64,000 nucleotides of DNA from Auanema rhodensis. Its lineage: Eukaryota; Nematoda; Chromadorea; Rhabditida; Rhabditidae. Both the position numbers and the translations under genes were made by a program. The stretch is taken from positions 11,036,001-11,100,000 of the forward strand of contig OZ059896.1 in assembly GCA_964057225.1 (NCBI GenBank). The letters are read 5' to 3'. This document shows, in pieces, positions 12,305-24,087 of the stretch. The notes beneath the pieces were generated by a model. That model ran no database searches and was not told the origin of the DNA. It saw only the letters and a list, made by a program, of their open reading frames with translations. Positions within the stretch are counted from its first letter, which is position 1. Each line of letters opens with the position of its first letter.

Positions 12305-14652
12305 TCACAATTGTTTTGATTTTTGTACTTTAAATTTGTGATATACTATATAACAAATATATTTGATAACAATATATGATATAAATAAAAATCCTATTAT
12401 GCATATTAGCGAAACTAATATTACATCTACACAATAATATGTAAAAACATCTAATTCAGCATCCGGAATATTAAAAATCTAAATTATAAAATTAAAACAT
12501 TCAATAATAGAAACGTTTTACCTGGTGCAAGCTTCCATGTTCACCTGCAAATTCAACTGCTTCAATGAAACGTTTTTGCATTTTTTCAGCATTTCCTCTC
12601 AACATATTAGATAATCGTTTAGCTTGTGTTCGATATCTAAACAATAATTGTAAAAAATGAAATTATTCTGTTACAAACTTTGAATTTTCTAGAATTTCTT
12701 TCAGAGCATTGTATAGGATATCAGGATTTCTGTTTCCTTTACTTACTTCTACAGCCATTCCTCGTGAAATCGCTATAACAAATTGAAATAAATAAACTAT
12801 TTTGATGTTTGTTTATATTTACCACATCTTGTATTATGATATTGATCAGCAAACAAAGGTATAGCAATTAAAGGAACTCCACCGTAAGCTGCTTCCAGGA
12901 AAGAGTTCAAACCCATGTGAGTAATAAACGCAACAACTCTTGAATCATCTAAGAATGATTTCCATTATATTGAAGAAATATTTGAAATCTAATCGAACTT
13001 ACGTAATAAATCAGTTTGTGGAAACCAATTAACTAGAACTAAATTATCAGATTTATCAAATATATCACCATCTTCCGGTTGTTTATCATATTTCCAAACA
13101 AATGTATATTCCGGAAAATGCTTTATAGCTTCAACGAAACTTTGTTTAATGTAGTATGGAATTTTTGAAGATGGAACTTGGGTACCAAATGAGAATATAA
13201 CTGTTCCCTTTGATCTTAGGTTCAAAATCCTATCAAACTCCTAAAAAAAACAAACTAACAGTTATTCTTCACTTCTTAAGTTGTACCGATGATAACGCCT
13301 TAGCCTTTGGTAAGGCTGACCCTCCGATATAAACAACTTTATGGCTGATAGTTCTAGGCTTTTCAACAAATTCGTTCGAATTAACAAAAACAAGATCAGA
13401 ATTACGATATAAAGTTAGAGTGGAAGGGAAATCTTTTCCATAAATGCTTCGTACAAGTTCGTCCTTAATTATAAATTTTAATATTTAACTAAAGTATTAT
13501 AAAAATAGGAAATCCATTAAAATATTATATTTAAACTTACATTTTTTGCTGTTGCTACATCTTGAAAATATAGGAAATAAAAAGCCCTTTTCCAAAGTGC
13601 TGTCATTTTTCCCATTAGAGTCAATGATGCTTTTGGATCTAAGTTATCTTTAAAAAATCTATTGAATTTTATATAATAAATTCTTCAGAATTACCCATTA
13701 CAACACTAACAGGGCTTGGTAATCCTAAGCTAGTAACTTGATTGAATAATAGATTCGTTGCAGTATATGAAGCTATGGACTTAATTTGGGCTTTATGTCC
13801 TAAGACATATCCACAAAAATCATAGTCTGATGCCAAAAAAATGTCGTATTTTTTTTCAGTTAAGAACTTTATTGCTTCGTTTGATTCTAATGAAACTGAA
13901 AAAAAAAACTTTCTAGTTTATAATCATATTACATAAAAGATTAATAAAGAAATTTACTTGTTTTAGAATTAAAAAATATGTATGTACTCCAATCTCATAT
14001 ATAAATGTTTAATCTTTAAATTCAGTTGTTAAATATCAGAAACAAAATATTTTCTTATTCTCAGATAAGAAAATGAATGTTAATAGATCATTAGCTTTCT
14101 TATCGACACAAACTATAATTTATAAGAAGGTCAGACAGATAATTCTTCTAATTACTCTCAAAGATATATATATATATTTCCTCTAATGTTTTCTCAACTT
14201 TAAAAACTTTGAAGATTTGAACTAACTTTTGCATAAATCGCTCGTAATATTCCACATTTTTAGATGATCAAAATCTTGATAATCCATAAATGGCTGTTTT
14301 AAATGAGACATTTTTTGCCATGGACTATTATTATCAGGAAATTCAATAAGAAGAAACCGATCGGCACATGTATGATTGGATGATACTTCTGTGGCTGAAT
14401 TGAGTCTGCCAACAATTAAATCCTGAAACAAACTTTCATATTTATTGAACTTTAGCAAGATATCTTTAATTAAGAATATAGATAAGAATAATATATGCTC
14501 ACCACACTATGCCCTTTATTTTGAAGAAGCTTTATTAAAGCATTGACGAAATTAAGATGGCTTTTTCCTATCAATGTTAGATGGAAAACTATATTCAAGG
14601 AATATATTGAATGTATAGAATATAAAAATATAATGAAAAGTTTTATATTCAT
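12305..14652 (-). CDS. UDP-glucuronosyltransferase (nematode UGT family)
   Basis: Transfers a sugar from a UDP-sugar to small lipophilic molecules in the ER lumen; used in detoxification. ATG at 14652 starts a signal peptide ([18 protein letters not shown]). The N-terminal acceptor half includes [14 protein letters not shown] and [20 protein letters not shown]. The C-terminal donor-binding half has [38 protein letters not shown] and the signature [19 protein letters not shown] followed by LFADQYHNT. The usual HGG of that signature reads HMG here. The final exon encodes [19 protein letters not shown], a single membrane anchor, and a basic tail ending KSKQL, compatible with ER retention. Most introns are about 50 bp; one of about 310 bp follows the second coding exon. 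The HGG change could affect activity or may be tolerated. Family call is secure, individual orthology is not. Confidence 0.92.
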
Positions 14653-16665
14653 CCTGAAAATAAAAGAAAATCTTATTTGGAAAAATATAAATAATATTTA
14701 TTATATAAATAAAGCCATGTGCCTCATTAAATAACTATAAATTAAAAATATTGAGTTGAGGTCAAGTCCACTATACTTTACCAAAAAAAATATCAAAATG
14801 GCAAAGTTTATTAGGCCTTTTGGTTGATAAGATATTCCATTGTTTTCTATCACAATTCATGATCGACGACAAAGTGGGTGTTCTCACTACATCAAACGTA
14901 CAAGATTACTGTTTATGCTCTAATATCAAACATAACAGGTTACAAAGCTAAAGTATGAGTTAAGGAAACAAAAAAAGTATAGCATTCAACTTCAGTAAAA
15001 TTAATTTAAATTCACAGTTCGTTGTGTATTTAATCTTCTAAAAATAATTTTTTTAATGATCAATTCATTGATAATATTTTACAATGTTTTTAAGTCTATT
15101 TCAGTGGTCATCTTCTAAAGTTCTAATTGAATTCAATTAGAACAGTATATTCAGATGAACGCTTTGGTCTTCTCTGTCTGTTTAATGATTTTTAGTTTAT
15201 TTTTCTTCTCATTTTTTATTGTTTTCAGCTGTATTATCAATATTATTTTATCATAAATACAGGTGGAATACTGCAAAATATCTACGACTTTCCTCAATTT
15301 ATCAAAATTCTTATTTGAAAAAAGCTTATTGAATGCACTTTTCAATATTGAATGTATTTATTTATAAAATTGAGTTACAATTTTAAATTCAACGAAACAT
15401 ATTTATATATTTCTTTATAGTTATATAATTATATTTTCTAAATAAATTATAAATATTCAGATATTGATGTCGTGAATGTAAACGAATATCTTATGGATAT
15501 TATTTAACATTTAATTTACGTGCTAATGACTTCTTTTTCCCAGGTGGTAAATATTATGCGATCGCTCTTGCTATATCTTATTTCGAGCTCTAATGTCTTA
15601 TAACAAAATTTATTTTACAACTACTATAGCTATAGACAACATCCTCATTTTCATGTACTTTTATAGTGTAACTTAAATAAAGTTTGAACACTAACATTGT
15701 CTTTGGCTTTCGTTTTTTTGCTGTTCATTCTTTTACGTATTCCCTTTTTGTTTCCGCCGTTTGGACCTCATCCATCATTTGTTTAATATTCACTTTGTCC
15801 TTTCCGCCTCTCCCACATTCCACCTCAACTCTAATTTTCTGATTTTTCATCCTATGTTTGAATATGATTATTTCATATTTAAATAAAAAATAATTTCAAA
15901 AAGATTTATATATTAAGCATAGTGGAAAAAAAAGTTTTTTCACAATATTCAATATAGCTCTACGTATATACATAGTTCAAAGAGCATTAATGAAAGTCAA
16001 TTAACAACAGAAGTTTTTGCTTGAATGTCTTCAAACAAGGCCATGCACATGATTGTTCAATAAAAGACTTTTAGCTTTAATATTCCTTGATATTCGATAA
16101 ACGTACATCTAATATTAGAAGCAAAAACAATTATTTAAAGGAATGTAAGTTGTCTTCATAAGCAGCATAATTATATTTAATCAATATTATTTTAATTTAT
16201 TTAAAAATATTTACTGTTTGCTTTAAAATAGAGCATTTAATAGTTAAAGCAAAGACGTACTATTGCAGGAGGCAATCCAATTTAATAAAAACGAAAAAAA
16301 AAACGATGAAAGAATAAAACTTCTCATTGTCGCTAGAAGATTACCGATTGCTTTGAAGATTCATCCATTGTGGTCATCGACATCTTCTTCTTTTTCTTCG
16401 TAAAGAGTAAGATAGATCTCATTTATCCCCAATTCTCACATGCTACGCCTATCCCCTCTAACTCCGCCTCTTTCCCGAAGTATGGCCAGCCCACTACGGC
16501 GGCGTCATGCGATATAGAAGAAAGCAGTCGGCTTTTCTGTCTCCTCTACAGCAAAAGCTGAACTTGCAAAATCTTTCTTACCTTTTGACTTCTATTAAGT
16601 CATCAGTTTCCTTATTTGCGCATTTCAAACAGATATCATGCTTGGTCGCTTATTATGGAAATAGA
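14653..16665. other. Intergenic region, no gene seen
   Basis: AT-rich spacer between the 5' end of the UGT gene (-) and the 5' end of the Ly6-like gene (+). It must contain both promoters. The segment 16365-16665 is richer in GC and pyrimidines and is open on the + strand just upstream of the Ly6-like start, so it is probably that gene's 5' UTR or promoter. Confidence 0.6.
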
Positions 16666-17564
16666 ATGATATTATTCATTCTCTTATCCCTCTTACCTCT
16701 AGCTAGCCCTCTCAACTGTATGACATGTGTTCATACGACTGCCACCACTCAGTTAGACAATTTTCGGGTCACAACCCGTTTGAACAAACCATTCTGCCTT
16801 ATGGAACCAATCAGATGTGATCGTGATCAAGATGTCTGTGTGACAATTACCATGCATATAGGTTCGTTTTTTACTATATGTCCTGCATGTTATACATATT
16901 TGGTTTAGTAGAATTTCTTATTTGCATTTTGATAACAGAAAACCGTGAAAACAACAACGACAACAAAACAAAGGGATTAAACATATTCGCAGATGTGAAT
17001 ATAGTAGCAAGAAACCACGAAACCATCATTTTCTTGCTAGTCTCTTAGTTGATCCTGCAAAAATATATATCAAAAAGCATTTAATTATTTAGAAAATCGT
17101 TGATATTTGATTTATAAATTTGAAAAAAGTATACTTTATTCCTACAAGTTTGAGAGAATTTTTTAAAAAACTACGGATAAGGTCATATGTTGCATGTTAA
17201 CTTTAGCTTTTAAATAATTCTAAAAGTCAATTGTTTAAAAACCTATTCAAAATGCAGATAATATTCCAAAAACTTCAGGAGGAGGTGAATATTGGTTGGG
17301 TGCTGGATGTGACAGACGTACCAACTTTCACCATATGTCTTGTCAAAATGTTCGAACTGTTTCTCGAAATGTTCAGTTAGGTATGTTAACTTCCATAAAA
17401 TACTTTTAATGCGTGAAACTCCTTTAGGTTATGTTCAAGAGCGACGTGCAATGCAACGAGTTTGTGTTTGCGCAAGAGATATGTGTAATTCATCCAAATC
17501 ATTAGTTTCCTTGTTTACAATACTCTTCATCAGCCTGACTAACTTTTACATAAAAGTTTTATAG
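16666..17564 (+). CDS. Ly6/three-finger domain protein, probably GPI-anchored
   Basis: Three exons (16666-16861, 17258-17380, 17428-17564) join into a 456-bp frame, 151 residues. The signal peptide is MILFILLSLLPLASPL, and the mature protein opens with NCMTCVH. Cysteines in order lie in NCMTC, PFC, IRC, DVC, AGC, MSC, RVCVC and the closing MCN; the final Cys-Asn pair is diagnostic of Ly6/uPAR domains. After CNSSKS comes a hydrophobic tail (LVSLFTILFISLTNFYIKVL) that runs to the stop, as in a GPI-attachment signal. Such small proteins sit on the outer plasma membrane, and in worms (ODR-2/HOT-type) act in neurons or other tissues; the target here is unknown. An upstream in-frame ATG at 16507 is possible, but 16666 puts the signal peptide at the N-terminus. 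Its stop lies only 52 bp from the UPF2 stop on the other strand. Confidence 0.85.
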
Positions 17565-17616
17565 GTTCGTTATATTATAGAATTCATTACAAAACTAACC
17601 GTGAGTGAACTAACAA

Positions 17617-20600
17617 TCATTTTATTTCTACCCAAATAGTAAATCCCTTATTGACAGACGCGTCGTAAATTAAGAATCTATCTTCATCTAAAAGAATTTT
17701 CTAGCTTTATTTCAAATTAAAAAAAAGAACATACTTTTTATATTTGAATAACTGATTTTTCTTCTGATTATTAAGCAATGCTTGCTCCTCTTCTTCTGCC
17801 AAAATACGCGCTGAATGGCCCAAAGTAACACGCTTGATATCCTGTTGCTCTTTTTGTTGGCGTTCTTTTTCCACTTTCCAAGCTTGATGAAGTTTTTCTT
17901 CGTTTATGACAACAGTTTTTAAGAGAGCCTTCAGAAAATTTTATTTTTTTTTTATGAAAAAAATGTTATTCGCACCTTATTTCCTCGTCCTTTAGACAGC
18001 AAGGCAACTTTAGCGGGCCTACTCTGATTTTCTCTAGCGCTCTCGTCATCAGCTGTAAGAGTTTGCTGACTATAACCGTTGATTACTTAAGGAATTTCTC
18101 CAACAACTCATACTAATGCCTTCTAGTTTATTCAATTCACAAAAAAAAGATGACACTAGAAGAGCAAAACGAAGTTTCCACATTGCAATTGCTTCGCAAT
18201 TCATAATTCAAAAGCAAATTCGGAAGCGTAAAAGTTGGACGGAAGCCGGGAAAACTCAATAAGCTACACAAGGCGAGGACATCTCGAAATGTTTCAAATT
18301 GTACTCAGAGAAACACTTCTTCCTCCAATGATTATTTTTCTCAAAAAAAAACTAGTCTGATGCTTTTCGCTTTTTGAAGTCATTGTTTGATCACGAAAGA
18401 TAATCAATGGAAGGAACATTATTAGATTTCCGATTAAATTAAGAATTGAGTTCATCATGCGGTTCGATTTCAAACGTTGGCTACTTTAACAAAGCGAAAA
18501 AATCGTCAAATCTGTTCATAGCCTTGTCTATTCATTATGATCACTTTGAAAAGATAATAATGCTGTCTTCCTCACAATCACCCGTCTATCACCCTCATTT
18601 ACACCTGTGATCCGAAATGACACAAATCACCGAGACGAAGACATGTGTAGTACATCCCTTGTTCACTTGAAGCTTAAGCAAAATGCTTCATCTCTTTCTC
18701 AACTTCACTGATAAGAGGGAAGGGATAAACATAGTGAGAGACCGCCCGGCATCTAACCATTAATTTTTCGAAAAAACTATGTAGTTTCTTTTTTTAAATA
18801 TGAAATTTTAAAATTATCTTAACCAAAACTATTAAATCCAGCCCTAATCGACTACTCGCCTAGACGTAGTTGTAAACTTATATGTACATATATATGGGAG
18901 CGCTCTTTCTCTCCATCGCTTAATTCAATCTGTCTTCAAGTAGAAGAATTTTCTCCACAAAACGATGATTCCCAAAACAGATTTCGTTACGACCCCCAAT
19001 CGATAGCAGCTAAATACACTCGAAACTGCGTATAATAAAAATTCATACCAAAGGAAATAGTTTTTGTAAGCTTTTGTTTAGCAGCTACTGGAACAGTTAT
19101 ATCAGCGAGATTTGCAGGAGCTAGTGTTGGGGCATTCTGAAGTTCAAAGATATGAATAAATAACTCAGAATAAACAATACCCTATGAGTTTCATTAATCA
19201 ATCTGTCTAATTCTCTCATGAACTCTTCATCCTCGGGCTGTGCAATAACCGAATTCTAAATAAAATTAATATTCAGCAAAACTGTTATTTTAAATTACGC
19301 TTTTTTCACTTGACATAGACATGTTTTGTTCTTCTAGTTCCTCATCAAACATTTCTCTGTAACAAATATAAATTACAACTGATTTTTTTTCTAAATATTA
19401 TTATTTTCAGCGACACACGGTTACTGATTTCCTTGGATCTCATTCATGTGCCCTCGAGCTTGCTCAAACTGTGATACATTTTTCTGTGATTTTATAGATG
19501 AAAATTTTAATATACTCATTACATTAATTGTATATATACAGTATATAGATATATATATATATATATGGGGCGAGAAGATGACGAGAAGAGTAGCATTCTC
19601 CATAACCAAATAAGTGGGGTTCGTTCCAAGAGCAAACAAATTCGGATACGACCATTGCATCTTATTGAGTTTCAATTGACAAGGAAGGGATCCGTCACAA
19701 AAAGATGCAGGGAATTTCTCCAAATTAAAATTTAAGGTGTCAAATTTGTCGTAGATATCAATTTCGACAAACACAGTTTTAGTTGGTAAACTAATGTTAT
19801 AGAAAAATTCAAAAATGTGAAAACTATGTAAAAATCATACTAAATTTAGTTGAATTTAGTTATTTATTTATGTAGGATCCCCTAATACTAATACACACTA
19901 CTACTTAGACCTATTACGAACGACAATTGAATCATCCACAAAATGAGGGGTATATATCTAACTACAACACAAATACATGTAGAAATATTATATTATATTA
20001 TGATATATATATATATATATAGGCATATATTTTTTTTTGTTAAATGTACGTGTATTAGTGTAGATACTTTAAAATTTTTGAAGAAAAAATAAATGTTAAC
20101 GTACTCTTCCTCTCTAATCTGATGAAGTGATCTGTCCATAGGTTCCCGAAGACTTTCTTCTTCTTCTTCCACTTCATACTCAGAGAAATCCAACTGAATA
20201 TTACTGTAGAAAAAACTGGGAGAATGAATTACCTTGTCTTTTAGCTGCTGTTCAAATACTTGTAAACCTTTCTCAGCTTCTTCCAAACTGGTAGGTATTA
20301 AATCTGATCCACGAATATTCTTTATACAATTTCTGAATTCAGATTCAATTTCAGCGGGGAAACTATAACAGAAGAATAAACTAAATCCGTGATTTTATAT
20401 GAATATTATTTATACCTAACGGTTTCGTTGTCTTCAGTATTGACATTGAAATCCCATTCATCTCTTTTATTCCAATAAAATCTACAAAAAAATATTTAGC
20501 TATTATATTAAAACGATTTAAATTTTAAAAAATATAACTTTACCGGTAGAAATGCCTGAGGAAATAATCCATTTTTTTCTTATTACTATTAATCATAAAA

Positions 20601-23600
20601 AATTCCCCTACTACATTGAGCATTTCGCATACCATACGTAACCGGTAGAAATCGCTCCAATGCTCAGAATCATATTCTGGGAATGATATTAACTGATATA
20701 AAATCTAAAACCATTGATTAATTTGAATATGAATATGGAAATAACCTTAAAAATGATACCAGTCTCACAGCCACTGTAATTATATAATTCTCCTAAATAT
20801 GTGATACTTGCCATTGCTTGTTGATTAAAAGCTCCCGGGACTTCCAATGAGAGTCTAAATTTTAAATATATGACAAAGCTTAGAAATGGTTTTCAATTAC
20901 CTAATATTTTCGCATATAGAATCGATTACAGACACAGTAATCCAGTCGTGAGCAGGTAAACCGTACATTCCAGCAACAACACTTGCAAGATGGGGCAGGT
21001 TATTATAAGGTATTAACCAAGGAGAAGAAAGATATTTCAAAGTCAAGTCTTCAAATGTATAATTACTAAATGTTATAATAGTAAAAAAATAATACCTGAT
21101 AGTTCAGAATCATTCCAATCAATTCTCCTAAGCAATTTCAACACTCGAGTGACATTATCGTAATTAACATGTAAAATCTAAAATATTGGTTAAAATCATC
21201 TTTGCTTAGATGGAACTTTACCGTCTCTTTAATAAACAATTGCATAGGTGGCAGAGTAGGAACTACTTTCACTACGCCTTCTGGTGCAGGAACTGCTGCG
21301 TAATAACTGTTATCAACCAACATCTATAATATATATTAAATAACGTCATGATATACTAAATCTGCTGACTCTTTGGCGTGGATCCTTCAGTCTTTCCTTC
21401 TTATTTCTCATAACATCTAGTATAATTTTAATTTTTGAATGAGAGTCAGAGTTTCTATAATATGTATCTTACTAAGTATTTATATAATCACCTATCATAC
21501 ACATAGAGGAAAAACCCGACAGTTTCAATCATTGTGCAAGCCATGTCAATACAATGCCCTCGGAAAACATATACTAATTGTCTCAAGCACTTCAAAGCTT
21601 CCGCGCGATGAACAAGATCAAATTTAACCTGAAATTTAGAATTAATTTATGAAAACAGTGCATAACTAACTAATTCGGCAATAAACATTGAACATTTGAG
21701 TTTCTCTTCTAACCGAACCATACTTCCTTTAGACTCTTCGTATTCCATATAATAGCTAAAAACATATATAAAAAGAAATTATTGAAAAATATACATATAT
21801 AAAAAGAAATTATTGAAATATACCTGAATTGCTTCAACAATGTATTAGTTACTTCTGTTACAACGTCAGGCATTACAGGAGCTAGTGTAGCCAATAGTCT
21901 TGCATTGAAAGGTATCAAATCTAATTTGTTACCAGGAGTCCCCAACAAAGCTTTAACTAAACGTTTACGGTTTCCCTGACAAAAAAAACAATTAAATAAT
22001 TATTTTTCTTAAATTTCTACTTTAGTATTTAAATGTAACACAAATTGTAGAGCACAATTGTCTGTAACTTCACGATTTACCAATTGATTTAATTGAAGTA
22101 GGAAATCCTTAAGAAAAAATATATATGAAAGCTGCTTAATCAAAAACGTTACAGCCATGTTCTGTCTTATCTCTTCAACAGGTTCATTTACAACTTCCAT
22201 AAGAGGATGAACACCGTCAGAATCAGGTTCCCTTCAATTGGCTATATAGCAAAAATATAGTAATAAATAATATTTACACTTTGGCAATTTCAATGGGCTC
22301 TTCTGAGTGATGTTCCAACTCTTCTAAATTGATAGAATCAACACATGTTTCCATTGCATTTAGCGATAAAGTACGCTCTTCAGACTCCTAAGCTTGATAT
22401 AAAGATTGAAATAAAGATCAAAAAATACCTTATATAAATTTTTTGGCACAATTGTTTTGATATTTAATAAACTGCAATAAAAAGATTGAGTCTCATCGTC
22501 CGGCCACAAAGAAACATTTCCATCGGCTAGAGCTTTACCCATCTAAATCAAATAACAAATTAAATTTGTTTTTTGGCATTTCACCTCTAAAGCTGCAATT
22601 TCATCCTCTTCATCATCACTCGGCTCTTCATTGAATTGCCTAATTTTTTGACCTAGAACTAGACTGAATTCGATACACTGAGATTTCAGTTTTTCATATT
22701 CGTTTCTAGCTTCCTCAAGTGCTGTTTTATCTTCAGCAGAGCCATCACCTAAACGAGAGATGAAGAATACTTCAATCGGTTTGTGCAAAAACCTCGAGTT
22801 CGTGCTTGTCTTTTAACTTTTTTCTGAATTACATTCATTGCAGAACATCGACCTTCTAATTTGCTTATTGCACTATTATAATAATCAAAAATCATGTTTT
22901 TAAGAGCATTTTTGTTATCTTCTGAAATTGGGCCTTTCTCCAAATCACCTAAGAAAAAAATATAATTTTAAAATGCATATAATCATACTTTCTAATACAG
23001 TAATGGTATCCCCACATCCCTCAGGAAGAGGAATCAGCCCAGCAAAATGCCAACCAACGCATTTCAAAAGAGAACATAGCAATCCTATATTTACATGCTC
23101 GGTTCTATCAGTTGTAGTCAAGAAGGTCATAACAGCTCCGAATACCTCAAAAAAATCGAAATCTGCACATGAACACGGAAGAACATGATACCTGTAAGCC
23201 CTCCTTTTGTAAAACTCCAGCTAAAACTAGCTCGCATAAAAACCTAAAACGAATTGTAATTAATAAAAGGATACTATTTGAGAAACCTTAAATCAATTCG
23301 CAGTTTTGCAGGATTTGTAACTTTATCACTTTTTTTTGTAGGCAAACATTTCCTAAATTCGGAAAGGAGAAGTTCAGAAAATTTTTCTAAAAATTATTGT
23401 TTTAATTAAAAAGTAGTACACCCAGCTTACGATATCTGAATGCTATTTCCACGCAAAGTTCTACGACAGGAATTACTTCAGAACCTTTAAGTTTAGTCTC
23501 TGATATAGCCTAATACAAAATTAATTATCATATGACTTATAAGAAGTTATAACTTGTGCCATTTCTTCCACGAACTTGGACAAATTCAATTTTGAAAGAT

Positions 23601-23901
23601 CAGCAATAAGTGATGGGACTGCAGCACCGGTCAAAGTCTATGAAACTTTTATGTAGATTTAAATTAGCTAAGAATAACACCTTCATTTTCTTCATAAACG
23701 CTGTGGTTTTCTTTAAAGCCGAATCCAGGGTTCGTAATGCATTTTCATCAAAATATTTGGCTACAGCCAATTTGTTTCTGAACTCATTCTAAACACAAAC
23801 TGGCAATTTGATTGTACTTTCTTTGAAAAAAAATGACCTGCACTGTTAACCGACTTCTACATTCATTAAACCATGCTAAATCTGTTTCTCGTGGCCAACA
23901 T
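17617..23901 (-). CDS. smg-3: UPF2 / SMG-3, nonsense-mediated mRNA decay scaffold
   Basis: Cytoplasmic scaffold linking UPF3 at the exon-junction complex to UPF1, so that transcripts with early stops are degraded. The start MSCWPRETDLAWFNECRSRL (ATG at 23901) lacks the long charged N-terminus of vertebrate UPF2. MIF4G repeat 1 covers ENALRTLDSALKKTTAF, KLRIDLRFLCELVLAGVLQK and GWHFAGLIPLPEGCG; repeat 2 includes VNREVTDNCALQFVLHLNTK and RLLATLAPVMPDVV; repeat 3 includes HDWITVSVIDSICENI and PEYDSEHWSDFYRLR. An acidic stretch (SEYEVEEEEESLREPMD) leads to the UPF1-binding region: MFDEELEEQNMSMSSEK, QPEDEEFMRELDRLINETHR and LLSKGRGNKALLKTVVI, closely matching known UPF2 C-termini. The last exon, from 17677 to the stop at 17617-17619 (IYDASVNKGFTIWVEIK), is reached in phase only by using the acceptor just above 17677. 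Introns are short except about 0.75 kb (19.36-20.10 kb) and about 1 kb (18.06-19.04 kb). Some repeat-2 and repeat-3 exon edges are approximate. Confidence 0.93.
19357..19800 (-). other. Coding-like exon pair inside a UPF2 intron
   Basis: Within the roughly 745-bp UPF2 intron, the same strand carries a coding-like stretch from about 19790 down to 19612 (KTVFVEIDIYDKFDTLNFNL, then FCDGSLPCQLKLNKMQWSYP and NLFALGTNPTYL). It is preceded by an acceptor (cattag) and can be followed by a GT donor in phase 0, joining to a second stretch with a clean acceptor (aaatcacag) that encodes QFEQARGHMNEIQGNQ and a stop near 19424. The composition is unlike the TA-rich surroundings. The entry phase equals that left by the preceding UPF2 exon, so an alternative UPF2 C-terminus is formally possible. 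A nested or decayed gene fragment is equally possible. I recognise no family. Confidence 0.35.
21762..21818. repeat. Short tandem duplication in a UPF2 intron
   Basis: A 26-bp unit (acatatataaaaagaaatta then ttgaaa) occurs at 21762-21787 and again at 21793-21818, separated by five bases. It is a recent-looking local duplication confined to the intron. Confidence 0.8.
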
Positions 23902-24087
23902 GACATCTCAATCTGAACCCTACTCGTTATGTCATACAACGAAACTCCTGATGGTATCTTCACCGATAAACAGTATTTTTCAATAAAATTTTTGAACGGA
24001 TAATTTATGCAAATAGAACAAAAGCAGATCAACGAGATACAAACCATGCGAATAAAAGGTAAAACCTTCTCACAATAAACAAAAAAA
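23902..24087 (-). promoter_or_regulatory. Short intercistronic spacer with trans-splice-like acceptor
   Basis: Only 186 bp separate the stop of the upstream hnRNP-like gene from the UPF2 start codon on the same strand. Six bases before the UPF2 ATG the - strand reads gggttcag|attgagATG, an acceptor with no coding exon available upstream. In nematodes this layout is typical of spliced-leader addition to a downstream operon gene. A CATAAA-type hexamer lies in the spacer as a possible poly(A) signal for the upstream gene. Confidence 0.45.
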
